Of a DNA stretch of 64,000 nucleotides, positions 55,074 through 64,000 are shown piece after piece (the first letter of the stretch is position 1; each line of letters begins with the position of its first letter). The position numbers and the translations under genes are program-made. The stretch is taken from positions 3,038,001 to 3,102,000 of the forward strand of contig JAMPIQ010000002.1 of assembly GCA_024699855.1 (NCBI GenBank), in the 5' to 3' direction. Source of the DNA: Aphelenchoides besseyi (taxonomy: Eukaryota > Nematoda > Chromadorea > Rhabditida > Aphelenchoididae). Below the pieces are notes generated by a model. That model had not been told where the DNA came from. It made no database searches and saw only the letters and a list, made by a program, of their open reading frames with translations.

Positions 55074-56036
55074 CTGGTTGCTTGCTATTCTATGAGGGGA
55101 ACGATTCCAATTTGAATCTTTTTCACGAACATTTTTAAAATGATTGTCTAAATGCTTACGGTCTTTATAAGGTTTATCCATTTGTATGCAACTGAGTTTT
55201 GATAAACACATTCAGTATTGACGACAAAACTTTCGAGCACCAATCACATCTCTTTAGATGGTATCAGAACAACTTCATGAATAGAATTAGACATCGTGGA
55301 TTCGTAACAAAAGCGACTTTGAACGCGGAGTTTGAACGTTTATGTTAACCGGAACAATACAAGAATTTGAATCGGGAGATTATTTGAGAAGGTGATATTC
55401 ATACAGCATCTATTCATAAAACTTCGGATCCGGGTGTGAACAAGTGATATTAGCTCTGGCCGTCACATTTTGATAGTGACCACAACAGTTCACTGCACTT
55501 GCCGATGTTTGCGCATGTGCTGAAAAAACGGTTGAAAGCAGCAGGATGCAACGAAATGGGTTGTCGAGAGTCCGTTGATGACTGAAAATGTTGCGGCGAA
55601 TCCTCCAATTGTTCCAAAAACTGAAATTAATTCAATCACTATTTTAGTAGCTTCTCTGTTTGCTCAAAAGATTGTACTACTTTAAGTCTAATGGACGTTG
55701 TTTTTATTGAATGCTTAGATAATAAGCGAAAATTGGAATGCATACTAGTGTTCATAAATTTGATTTCGGTTTGCCCAAAATATCAATTGAATTTCTCGAC
55801 TGCCTATATTGGCGCTTGAACAACGAAACGGTAATTCCATCTTGTCGAACAACCGTAAACTGATTATTGCGATAGTGCAACAAGAGCATTTGACGTCAAA
55901 TATCGTACACATTTTCCATTGCAATAGTTTTAAAGATTGGTATTTACTGTTTACGAAACAACAAATTCCAAGTGTTACACGATTCGTTCCGTAAATTATT
56001 CTGCAAATAAATTTTTATGTCGATTCTTTTTGCTCC
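55074..56036. other. Gene-poor stretch
   Basis: AT-rich, no gene supported. AATAAA words near 55720 and 56005 could serve as poly(A) signals for genes on either side. Confidence 0.4.
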
Positions 56037-56280
56037 TTACTCTTTGATGGTAGCTGGTTCGATCCCTCCAACGTTTCCTTCCTCACGAAACTTTCGATCT
56101 TTAGCCTCCAGATATAACTAGAACACACACGGGAATATAATAGATGTTAGAGTCAATGTGCTACCACCAACCAAACCCAACGTTGTCAGTTACCTTTAGC
56201 GATTTTGGTTTCCACAATTCATAACCGCTGAAAACGCCGAATGCAAGTACTCCAACGAAAATCGCACTTTTCCAACTCAT
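56037..56280 (-). CDS. 53-residue single-helix membrane microprotein
   Basis: Two exons, 56280-56194 and 56117-56037, joined at phase 0 (LK|LY) by GTAACT...TTCTAG. The protein starts MSWKSAIFVGVLAFGVFSGY with one membrane helix and continues ELWKPKSLKLYLEAKDRKFR, EEGNVGGIEPATIKE. The layout (short N-terminus, Gly-rich helix, basic then acidic tail) is that of small mitochondrial outer- or inner-membrane proteins; resemblance to PIGBOS1 is only in shape. It lies just 3' of lipase 2 on the same strand (gap ~260 bp). Confidence 0.5.
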
Positions 56281-56540
56281 CAGATCTTTAAAAATGGTAG
56301 AAACTTGTTGATCAAAAATACACGCGTTTGCTCACAAAATTTGTGCTGTGAAGTTCTGGTTGATGGACGACGGCGATCTTACAAACTACCCTTCTGTTCA
56401 TAAGGTTATAGGTGTCTATAATTATTGGATGGAAGAGTACAAGAATTCTGCAGTTCGATTAGTTGCAATGCTGACTAAAACAAGTTTATTGCATGAGCAT
56501 TTGAAAATGAGATCAAAAATTGAAAGTTCAACATTTCCGC

Positions 56541-58593
56541 TTATTCACGTTTCAATCTCGAATCCAAAAGATCGTCGTCTTGAGTTGGTCTCTGTATTTC
56601 AACGTAATCCTGTGTGGTTGCCACTGAATTGAGTTTTATAAGATTTGAATCGACAGATTTACCTTTGAATGGCATCTCGTTATCTTCGACATTACGAAGC
56701 AAATCGTCATCTTCTGTCGGTTTGTGGATGCGAGATCCGTTGGACGCCAATCGAACTGAAAAATTGATCGTATTGTCTTTGATTGAACTGAATACCTGGT
56801 GGTTTTGTTGGCGATCGTAAAGTTGCTCGCAGTTGTGGTTGATCGTTCAGAATAATGTCAATGATGGGACGGTAGATTTTTTCCTGCAAAAACAAAGTTA
56901 TCCAAAATAGTGGACAGATTGAGCTAATGAATATTTGAGGCTAGCTGCTAGTCCTCAATAACTCACTGGTGCTGAGATTGCCCATAAAAAGTCGTTATGA
57001 TTATAATTCTAAAAGACTTCTGATTACGATAACCGTCTTCAACACTCACATCCAACTTATTGACTTCAACTGTCCATGAGCGTGGAAGTTTTTTCAGAAG
57101 GAACTGTTCGATGTCTTCGGGAGTTGCGAGCCAATCCTTTGTGGAGTCTAAGGAATGATTTCAACTTCAGCACTAACTTTCAATCTCTTACAATACAAGT
57201 ACATTTGAACACCAGTAATCTTTGAAATATCGTAATCGTAGGGAACAACCTTAAATGTCAAATTAACGCTTATTCTAAGACTGAACTGACCATTCCATAA
57301 GCTTTCAAATTTTCGGACTTTCCATAATCGAAAGCCAATTGCTGATATTCCTTGTTTCTAATCATCTGACAGTAATGAAGCACGTTACGAATTGAAGTAC
57401 CGCTTGGAGAGTGAGCTAAATTGGTCGGTACACATGAATGACCTAGACGTTTTTACCTAAATAGATGGGGATTCTCGTCTTGTTCATCTGCTGGGTATCA
57501 GGTCCACTAGTGAGAAATAGAAAATTCTCGCAGACTTGGTTTGTTGATGTACAAACCAATTCGGTCAGCCAACGAGTTAAGATTGTGCTCGGTAAAAACT
57601 CTTGATCACCAAAAAGAGCAGTGAACAACAACAACTGTTCGTAGGATCGTTCGCCCAAGTGTTTGAACAGACCACGAACATTTTTAAGAGCTACAAAAAT
57701 GAAACATCCACTGACGTAAAACCTTACTTGAGACCGGCGCTAACGCAAAGAACTTCTTAATCTAAAAGACGTCGTGGTTATTTTATCATCCCAAATTCGA
57801 ATACCTTTTTTCCGAAGCCATCTGCTAACGAGAGTTTCGAGTACATAATCAACGTTCCCTGAGAATGTCCAACATAATACAATTGAGATTGTTGCGTATA
57901 ATTGAGAGCATAATCGATCATTGCCGGGAGATCGTATTTGGCCATTTGATCCCAACTGTAATTTCTAATGATTATCGTTGACTGCTGTTTAATGTTCACC
58001 TGAACTTCCAGTATTCCGATCGTGTGATCTTCGTGTTTTTGTGTCCATTTGAATACGAGTTTCCACGATTATTTCCCAACCACACATCTAAATTCAACTT
58101 GACTTCTTTTTGTCTAAATGACCAAACCAAATCCTGCATCGGCGAGCATGAAACCCAAAGATTGATGAGGTAAATTCAAAACAAAGACCGAAGAGGTACA
58201 CAAAAGTCCATGCTTGAGAAACAAGTGGTTTAAATGCTTAACCGAAAACACCAATTACCTGTAGAAAGACCACCGGCTTGTTTGTTAAGACATTCCCAGT
58301 CTCTGAAAGTGTTTTGATCTTATTTAAACATCGTTGTCTACAGCAAATCACCATGTCGGCCATGCGGAATTCGATGCAACTCTAAAATGTAGCCATCGCG
58401 GGTTGTTGTGTGATGCACCTCTACGGGATAACCCCAATAGCGAATGATTTGGGGCTAAACGGCTCTGTGAAAAACAACAACAACATGAACTTACGACGGT
58501 CATTTCGGCCTCCGGATTCACGATGAAGTTTCTGAACGTCTGCGCGTAACCCACGGAACAAAAAATAGAAAGCCAAAGTATTGAGCCAAACAT
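56541..58593 (-). CDS. Secreted acid/lysosomal-type lipase (AB-hydrolase), copy 2
   Basis: Same family as the gene at 29-31 kb. ATG 58593 ([20 protein letters not shown]), 5 nt after GTTTTAG. Conserved parts: [31 protein letters not shown], the nucleophile YYVGHSQGT (~57890), cap [72 protein letters not shown] with the Asp and [13 protein letters not shown] with the His. So the triad is intact. Unlike normal family members, about 85 residues follow: [19 protein letters not shown], then [19 protein letters not shown] and [19 protein letters not shown], a duplicated acidic motif on separate exons. Stop 56541. Confidence 0.85.
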
Positions 58594-58795
58594 TGCAACT
58601 AAAACACCGATTGGTTTTGGAATTTTCCTCACGACGACAACGGAAATCTGCGCGATCAGACGAGAACAAAGCGATCTATGAGTTGACTGAAATTCGCTGC
58701 TCGCTCGCAACACTCAACGTCCATTTTAGTCGACAGGAGCAAAAAACGTCGGCGATCTCGCGCTCGTAGTCGATCGCCATTTAAAAGCGGTTGAA
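58594..58795. other. Divergent promoter of lipase 2 and the microORF/UGM pair
   Basis: About 200 bp between head-to-head genes; no clear elements recognised. Confidence 0.4.
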
Positions 58796-59044
58796 ATGAA
58801 GACGGCAGGTGATGACGTTCCAATGGTTGATCGTCGTTTTTCTGAAGATCCTGTTGAGCAGACGACTGATGAACTCGACAACTACGTGCGGTTTACTAGC
58901 TTATACTTACCACTTCAAATCCATTCACACCAAAGATTGTTTGAAGTAATTTGAATTCAGTGAATGACGTCATCGCTATTCCAACAGATTGACAGTTTTG
59001 ATGCGCTGTCATTGCTAATCAACCGCAACCTTGAACTCTCATAA
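58796..59044 (+). CDS. Candidate 48-residue protein upstream of UDP-galactopyranose mutase
   Basis: Exons 58796-58885 and 58988-59044, joined at phase 0 (NY|IDS) if GTGCGG is used as donor and CCAACAG as acceptor. The reading is MKTAGDDVPMVDRRFSEDPV, EQTTDELDNYIDSFDALSLL, INRNLELS, stop TAA. It is acidic with a helix-like end. No family is known to me. Only 58 nt separate it from the mutase ATG at 59103, which fits an operon or an upstream reading frame on the same mRNA. Confidence 0.35.
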
Positions 59045-59102
59045 GGCGATTGGTGGTAAACGAGACTGCCGGTTGCTGGTCAATCGACGGCTTTCGAAAA
59101 AG

Positions 59103-60905
59103 ATGAAGACGACGAGAAGTGAATTTGTAATTTTGGGCTGTGGACCAACGGCTTTGGGGGCTCTACAACGTTTTAATGAGCTCAAGAAAGAGAATTATAT
59201 CAGTGTAAGTAGTCGATTGTTACACATCCCAGGTTTTTTCAGTCACATTCTCGAGTTCTGATCATCGAAAAAGAATCAGAGCCGGGTGGTTTGGCACGTT
59301 CGATCGTTGACAAAAACGGATTCGTTTGGGATCTCGGAGTTCATGTCACGGGAAATTCGCGGTAATCGGCAACTTTTATTCGAAAATTCTTGCAAATTCC
59401 AGGTTCCCAGCTTTTGTTGAGATGTTGAAAGAAACAATTCCGAAGTGGAACAAAATCAAACGTTGCATAAAAGTTCAGTGTGGAATCGTTCTCGTGTTTT
59501 AACTTTGAGTTTAGGCCGACATTTCCCACGTTGCAAGCGATCCCAACCAAACGTTCTACATACCTTATCCCGTGCAGAATTCGATTCACCATTTTCCACC
59601 AGAACTTCGAAATAAATGTCTACGGGAATTGGCCGAATTGGAAGCCAATAGTTCGACAGCAAAAGTGAACGAGAACTTCGGCGAATTTACACGACGACAA
59701 TTCGGTTCCACACTACAATCGATTTTCATTCGACCGTACAACGAGAAGGTAACTCTGAGATCATCGATTTCAATTGCCGTATCTTTAGGTTTGGACAGTT
59801 CCAATGGAAGAAATGTGTTCGACTTGGGCGGAAGGTCGAGTACCGAAAATTAACTTTGAACAACTGCAACGAACTTCGGAAACTCCCTTAGAAGACCGAA
59901 CTGACATCTCGGCTTTTCGGTTCGTTAACTATTCTCGTGTTCTTATTCGTATTAAAGATACCCGGCAAATAGCAAAGGGATGGGCGAGTTGTGGCAGCGA
60001 TTTGCATCAAAATTCTCCGATTCATTTTTCATGTTCAACTCCGAAGTAGTGGGAATAGATCTCGACAACAAGACGGTCAGGAAACAGCGATAGTTCTCGA
60101 GTAAGTGGACATTTCAGTTGAGTGTTCGGAACATGCAGAACGGAGAACAAACTGAGGTTCGATATGAGTGAGTTGTTTTCATATTTCAAGTATCTTTGAT
60201 TTAAGGTTGCTCTTATCAACGATTCCTATCTTGGAACTGAATCGTATATGCGGTCTTTTCTCTGATCTTAAACTCCAATTCTCAACTGTTCTACTTGTCG
60301 GCGTCGGATTGCATAAACCACAAAACAAACTCGCTTCTGAACTCAGTTGGGCTTATTACCCTCGAAGTGGTGTGTTTGGAATAGCGAATACGAACTTTCT
60401 TTTCCAGAAATTGTGTTCTATCGATGCACCGTGATTTCGAACTTCTCAAACAGTTTGACTCCAGACCCCGATAAATTTTGGTCGGTTTTGTGTGAGATCG
60501 GACGAAGACCCACGGATGAAAGAGAACCAAGTGAACGGATTGTTGAACGTGTAATTCAAGGCATGAAGTATTTTACATCTCTCTTGAATTGGTACTTTAG
60601 ATTTGAAAAGAGTTCAACTAATTGAGAGTGAGGAGCAAGTTCACTCAACGTGGTTCAATCTCATACCCTACGGTTATCCAATCCCGTCGCTAACTCGGGA
60701 TTCGGAGTTAGAGAAGTTTAATGAAAAACTTGAGGAACATCAGATCTTTTCGCGTGGACGGTAAGACACACCACAAAGCTCGAATTTGTTCGTGTTTAGT
60801 TTCGGCGGTTGGAAATACGAGCTCTCGAATCAGGATTATTGTTTCGAAATGGGACGACAAGTAGTCGCACACTTGTATTTGGATGTTGATGAGCAGTTAG
60901 CTTAA
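59103..60905 (+). CDS. glf-1: UDP-galactopyranose mutase (Galf biosynthesis)
   Basis: FAD enzyme that converts UDP-galactopyranose to UDP-galactofuranose, used in nematode surface glycans and absent from vertebrates. Exons: 59103-59204, 59243-59361, 59403-59472, 59515-59748, 59790-59919, 59958-60074, then from 60118; later junctions are less certain. FAD-binding start [51 protein letters not shown] (family: GGHVIFSHY). Then [68 protein letters not shown] and [14 protein letters not shown] with the active-site Arg. The end [20 protein letters not shown] matches the G-x-W-x-Y-E-V-x-N-x-D-x-S-F-x-x-G motif. The GG-H is LGVH here and S in the last motif is Cys. Confidence 0.87.
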
Positions 60906-61181
60906 TGCTAACGTTTGTGTTAAATCTTGATTGAATTAAACTGTTTATTTAGGCTTATTGATACTATTGAATAGGAAACAACAAAAGATATTGCATCAGT
61001 TGCGTAGATGACCTGGAGTTATTGCAACAAAATAAAAAGGCAAACGCTTACGACAAAAACCGACTTGAAAAGCAGACATAAACTTCTACGTGCGAACTAA
61101 TTGGATTGAAAATCAGAATTTAGAAAACTGAAGAGAAAACGGGACATAGAAATCAACGGATTCATTTACAAAGCCAAACAT
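60906..61181. other. Convergent 3' region between UGM and unc-120
   Basis: AATAAA at ~61029 on the plus strand. Nothing else is recognised. Confidence 0.4.
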
Positions 61182-63546
61182 CTATCCTTTAGCGTTATCG
61201 TTGTTCAGTTGTGAAAGAGCGAGAAGTTGTTGCAGGGTGATTCCTGAGTTGCTAACTGAAAATCCACTCAACAGTTGTTGAAGACCGGAATCATCAGCTG
61301 TGGGACTTGTCGATGGAACCGGCGATGAGTGACTTCCGTTGCCCACAAATGAATTGTTGCTGCCCGAAGCTGAAAACGAAATTGGATCAGTTGATGACGG
61401 TGGAGTTGTTGGTTCGCTTGACGCGTAAACGGTGCCTTGGGGCAATTGGAAGAGAACCGTTGGCTTCGATTCTTCTTCCTCTGCAAACGGTGAATTAGAA
61501 GTTCGTGTCGGCGCACTGAGACGTGCTCGTTTATTTCCCGTGTTTCGATTTTTGTTATTGGATGTAGTGCGTGAATTGTCAGGAAAAAGCGAAGGAGGTG
61601 GAGAAGTAGTGGAAGATCCGGAAATGTCTGGAAAACGGTCTGTCAAACCGATTCAAATGTTCCTAATTGTTAGTTGAACAGCAACTGATTACAATCAAAT
61701 GAACGTGCAATTTCCGTTGTACTGTAAAGTTTGGTTAGTCGTTGAGCGGTTAGTGAGAAGCAAAGTTGAATTCACTCTTACCTTGAAGTAACAGCGGTAG
61801 AAGCCAATCCAACGATTGAGAGTTGGAATCGACGTTGCGATTCGAACGTCCACCGGCATTTCGATTTGTTTCTTTTGGTCGACGGAAATTCGGACGTTGC
61901 CGCTGTTCGGCCGCCATTCGAAAAGCTTCTTGAATTGATCGTTGAAGTTGTGACGCGTCGACTCGTTGGTTGTCGACGTTTGGAGTACAAATCTCATCTT
62001 CACAGTCCGAATCGTTGTCACTGCCACCAAATTGATCTGGAGAAGCGGAAGATACAGGAACCATTGTGGGCAAAGACATCTGAAGAGACAAATTTGTTTA
62101 CATTTGATGTCTGATTTCATGGTTGCATTTTGGATCTTTAACTTACCGTTTCATTAATCTCCGAAGCCCCGATCTTTCGTTTCCGAGTGTTTGTTGTGGC
62201 CATTAAGCCATTTGACGGTTCGAATGTGAACTCCGTTTTCACGGAACTGCTATCGTTTATGGCATCTAAAACAGCAATCGTTTGTTACGAAGTTCACTAC
62301 TTTCAGTTTGTACTTGAATTCCCCTTGAGTTTTGTTTTGGTTACAAGAAGCCGTGAGTTGCAAGCGTGCAAACAAAATCGTTGACCGCGCGTTCTATTGA
62401 CCGCTCGAACTGATCGCATTTGGCTAACAAGAATTTCGCGGGCATCTCGAAATTTTGTCAAAGCAAACATTTCACGTTGTTCACCGTAAATCGAATTTAC
62501 GTTCTTCAAAAACCGGAGCCCCGTTTTCTCACAGCGAGTGACATTGCAATCCCGAATTCTCGCTCTCTGCGGAGTTACGGTAAACAAACGAAAACGGAGC
62601 GCATGGAAAATGTAAACGTCGTCCATTGGTCCATTTTTGAGCTTCCCGAGACTTACCGTCCGGCGCATTCAAGCAGCTTTGGATGAGCGATTTGCCCGGT
62701 TCAGCGCCAATCAACGGTTTCAACTTGTTCGTCGCATAACCATAACAATGTCCGGTTTCACTGGCAACCAACAGCATCACTTGAGTGCCGGTTAGAGTTG
62801 ACAGTTCGTGCGCTTTCTTCATGATTCCCGTTTTTCGTTTACTGAAAGTCGTATATCTTCGCAACTTGTTTCCGATGTATTCCATTTTGATTTTGACTCG
62901 GCCTGAAGATAGAAATAGACAGCTGAAAACAACAATCGTTTACCTTTGGTTTTCTTTCCATTCGGTAGAAGTCGGGACGTTTGAGTGCCGTTCAAGTCAT
63001 CTTGTCCGATTGCTTGTGGCGTAGACTCCTTGGAGCCTTCGGAATCACCGGCCGCCATTTCGTCTGATGAACACTGAAATTGAACGGGATTAGTGTTCAC
63101 CTTGTAAATCAAGAATATTCAATTGAGGTCAATGGGTTCGAGCAAAAATAGTCGTTTGTTTTCCGCGTCCGTTTTTTGCTGTTCATCATTTCCACCGTAT
63201 TGTTTTTGTGCGTGCGTAATGCGCGTTTTATGGGGATTCCGAAAGAATGTGGGAACACGCAAATTTGGCTCTGCGCAACCAAAAACTGCTCTTCCGTCCT
63301 CCGGATGCTCGTCAATTGCATGATCGTAATCCACGACGAATTCGCGCACTTTATATTCGAATAAGATTCTCATTACCAAAAAACCAGTGGATTCCAATCA
63401 CACGCAAAACCAAATAAAACCCGAAGGCGTCTTACCGTCTGTCGATGAGAAGGCGACAAAAAAAGCGATTGAAATGATCCGGTGGTTCCGCCGGGATTCG
63501 AGAAGTTGAGATTGAATCGAGACTCACCGGGCACCACCGTGGACAT
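61182..63546 (-). CDS. unc-120: Serum response factor, MADS-box transcription factor
   Basis: SRF orthologue, muscle gene regulator binding CArG boxes. Exons (minus): 63546-63436, 63073-62944, 62902-62657, 62265-62147, 62079-61782 and 61639-61182. MSTVVPGESRFNLNFSNPGG is the N-terminus; the second exon continues in frame (T|CSSDEMAAGDSEGSKESTPQ). The MADS domain, across the exon 2/3 joint, reads KTKGRVKIKMEYIGNKLRR, YTTFSKRKTGIMKKAHELST, LTGTQVMLLVASETGHCYGY, ATNKLKPLIG, nearly vertebrate SRF; the SAM extension is EPGKSLIQSCLNAPDG. The rest is Ser/Thr/Gln/Asn-rich activation sequence ending LQQLLALSQLNNDNAKG. The last exon starts at a GACAG acceptor because an in-frame TGA precedes it. Confidence 0.93.
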
Positions 63547-63893
63547 CTGATGGTTGTCCCTGCAAAAATGAAGAAATTGAAAGCCATAACAAGAAACAAC
63601 ACGCGGCAAATGCGCCGAATAAGCGACCATATAAGATAGAGAAGAATCGATCAGCTTTTAATTTTTGCATTTTCAAAACAAATTTCCCGTCTATCGCCCA
63701 CCGACTCTAACGGATAGTGTAAAAAAGGGCCGTGAATTGAACAGAGTGCATTTCGAAAAGGTCTAGGAAATCTCGCACGTACGTCTCTTCCCGCCTCCGA
63801 GAAAGGCAACCGCGACATCGATCTCGTTTGCCCTTCCGTCTGAAAATGGGGCGGCCAAGAGATAGCAGCTGATGATCTGCGGAGCTCAACTAA
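63547..63893. other. unc-120 upstream region
   Basis: TTTTTGCAG at ~63557-63565 is the likely acceptor 11 nt before the unc-120 start. A compact run of Arg/Cys-coding frames on both strands near 63700-63890 is not supported as genes. Confidence 0.4.
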
Positions 63894-64000
63894 ATGGACG
63901 TTTTTTGGTGTGCTTTGCTGATTTTGTGGGCAATCGCTTTGCCCTCAAAAGTCCAAACGGCCGCTTCACATCCGCTTTCGTTCGTTGCCGCTGTCGACCG
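63894..64000 (+). CDS. N-terminus of a secreted protein, cut by window end
   Basis: ATG 63894 opens MDVFWCALLILWAIALPSKV, QTAASHPLSFVAAVD, a convincing signal peptide with cleavage near QTA-A. Nothing beyond 35 codons is available, so the family is unknown. The head-to-head distance to unc-120 is ~350 bp. Confidence 0.55.
   Translation, partial: MDVFWCALLILWAIALPSKVQTAASHPLSFVAAVD

Noticed and set aside
56045..56070. GGTTCGATCC-like word suggesting a tRNA T-loop
   Set aside because: It is part of the coding exon of the 53-residue protein (GGIEPAT on the minus strand); no acceptor or anticodon stems can be formed.
1..64000. CRISPR arrays, prokaryotic operons or integrated viral genes
   Set aside because: None found; intron-rich genes and spliced-leader-like sites point to a nuclear nematode genome.

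Overview
The window looks like nuclear DNA of a nematode. Evidence: genes are dense on both strands and cut by very short introns (mostly 40-60 nt, GT...TTTTAG or TTTCAG). Many start codons lie 0-12 nt after a TTTCAG-type acceptor with no good upstream exon, as expected for spliced-leader trans-splicing. The families fit too: ET-module GPI protein, LIN-23, UNC-120/SRF, a dromyosuppressin-receptor-like GPCR, lustrin/Kunitz proteins, MATH-BTB, GLF-type UDP-galactopyranose mutase and LIPL-type lipases. Exon models were made by eye from reading frames and splice signals; single junctions may be wrong, and long gene-poor stretches may hide untranslated or fast-evolving exons. The species cannot be named.

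Layout. 1-6.4 kb is a transposon-rich patch: two decayed Helitron-type helicase pieces, a short tandem repeat, and a 654-bp mariner-family deletion derivative with ~189-bp inverted repeats and a TA duplication. A trypsin-like pseudoprotease (minus) sits inside it. 6.4-16 kb (plus): a secreted multi-MAM protein, a SIX homeobox gene and the beta-TrCP orthologue lin-23. 17.9-22 kb: a TMEM41/VTT membrane protein (plus) and a globin with a long N-terminal extension (minus). 25-27.7 kb: a LAMTOR1-like Ragulator subunit followed by mitochondrial ribosomal protein S23, then an ET-module GPI protein (minus).

29-43.6 kb is a housekeeping block: lysosomal-type lipase 1 (minus), V-ATPase proteolipid c'' and TIPRL, S-adenosylmethionine synthetase, mitochondrial ribosomal protein S12 and a copper P-type ATPase (both minus), then ICMT and ribosomal protein L10 (plus).

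45.7-55 kb: a peptide-type GPCR, a lustrin/Kunitz inhibitor (minus), a double-MATH/BTB protein, an unassigned coiled-coil gene, a CAP-like fragment and a cystatin. 56-64 kb: a 53-residue membrane microprotein and lipase 2 (both minus), a tiny plus-strand ORF 58 nt upstream of a UDP-galactopyranose mutase, the SRF orthologue unc-120 (minus), and the first exon of a secreted protein cut by the window edge.

Likely co-transcribed sets (same strand, gaps of about 60-360 bp) are LAMTOR1/mrps-23, vha-4/TIPRL, cua-1/mrps-12 and the microORF/glf pair. I found no tRNA, rRNA or CRISPR array, and no clear novel multi-gene system. The most notable points are changes inside known families: a catalytic Ser to Thr in a trypsin fold, a copper ATPase HMA domain without its CxxC, a LAMTOR1 without Gly-2, a lipase with a duplicated acidic tail, and a cystatin without the PW loop.
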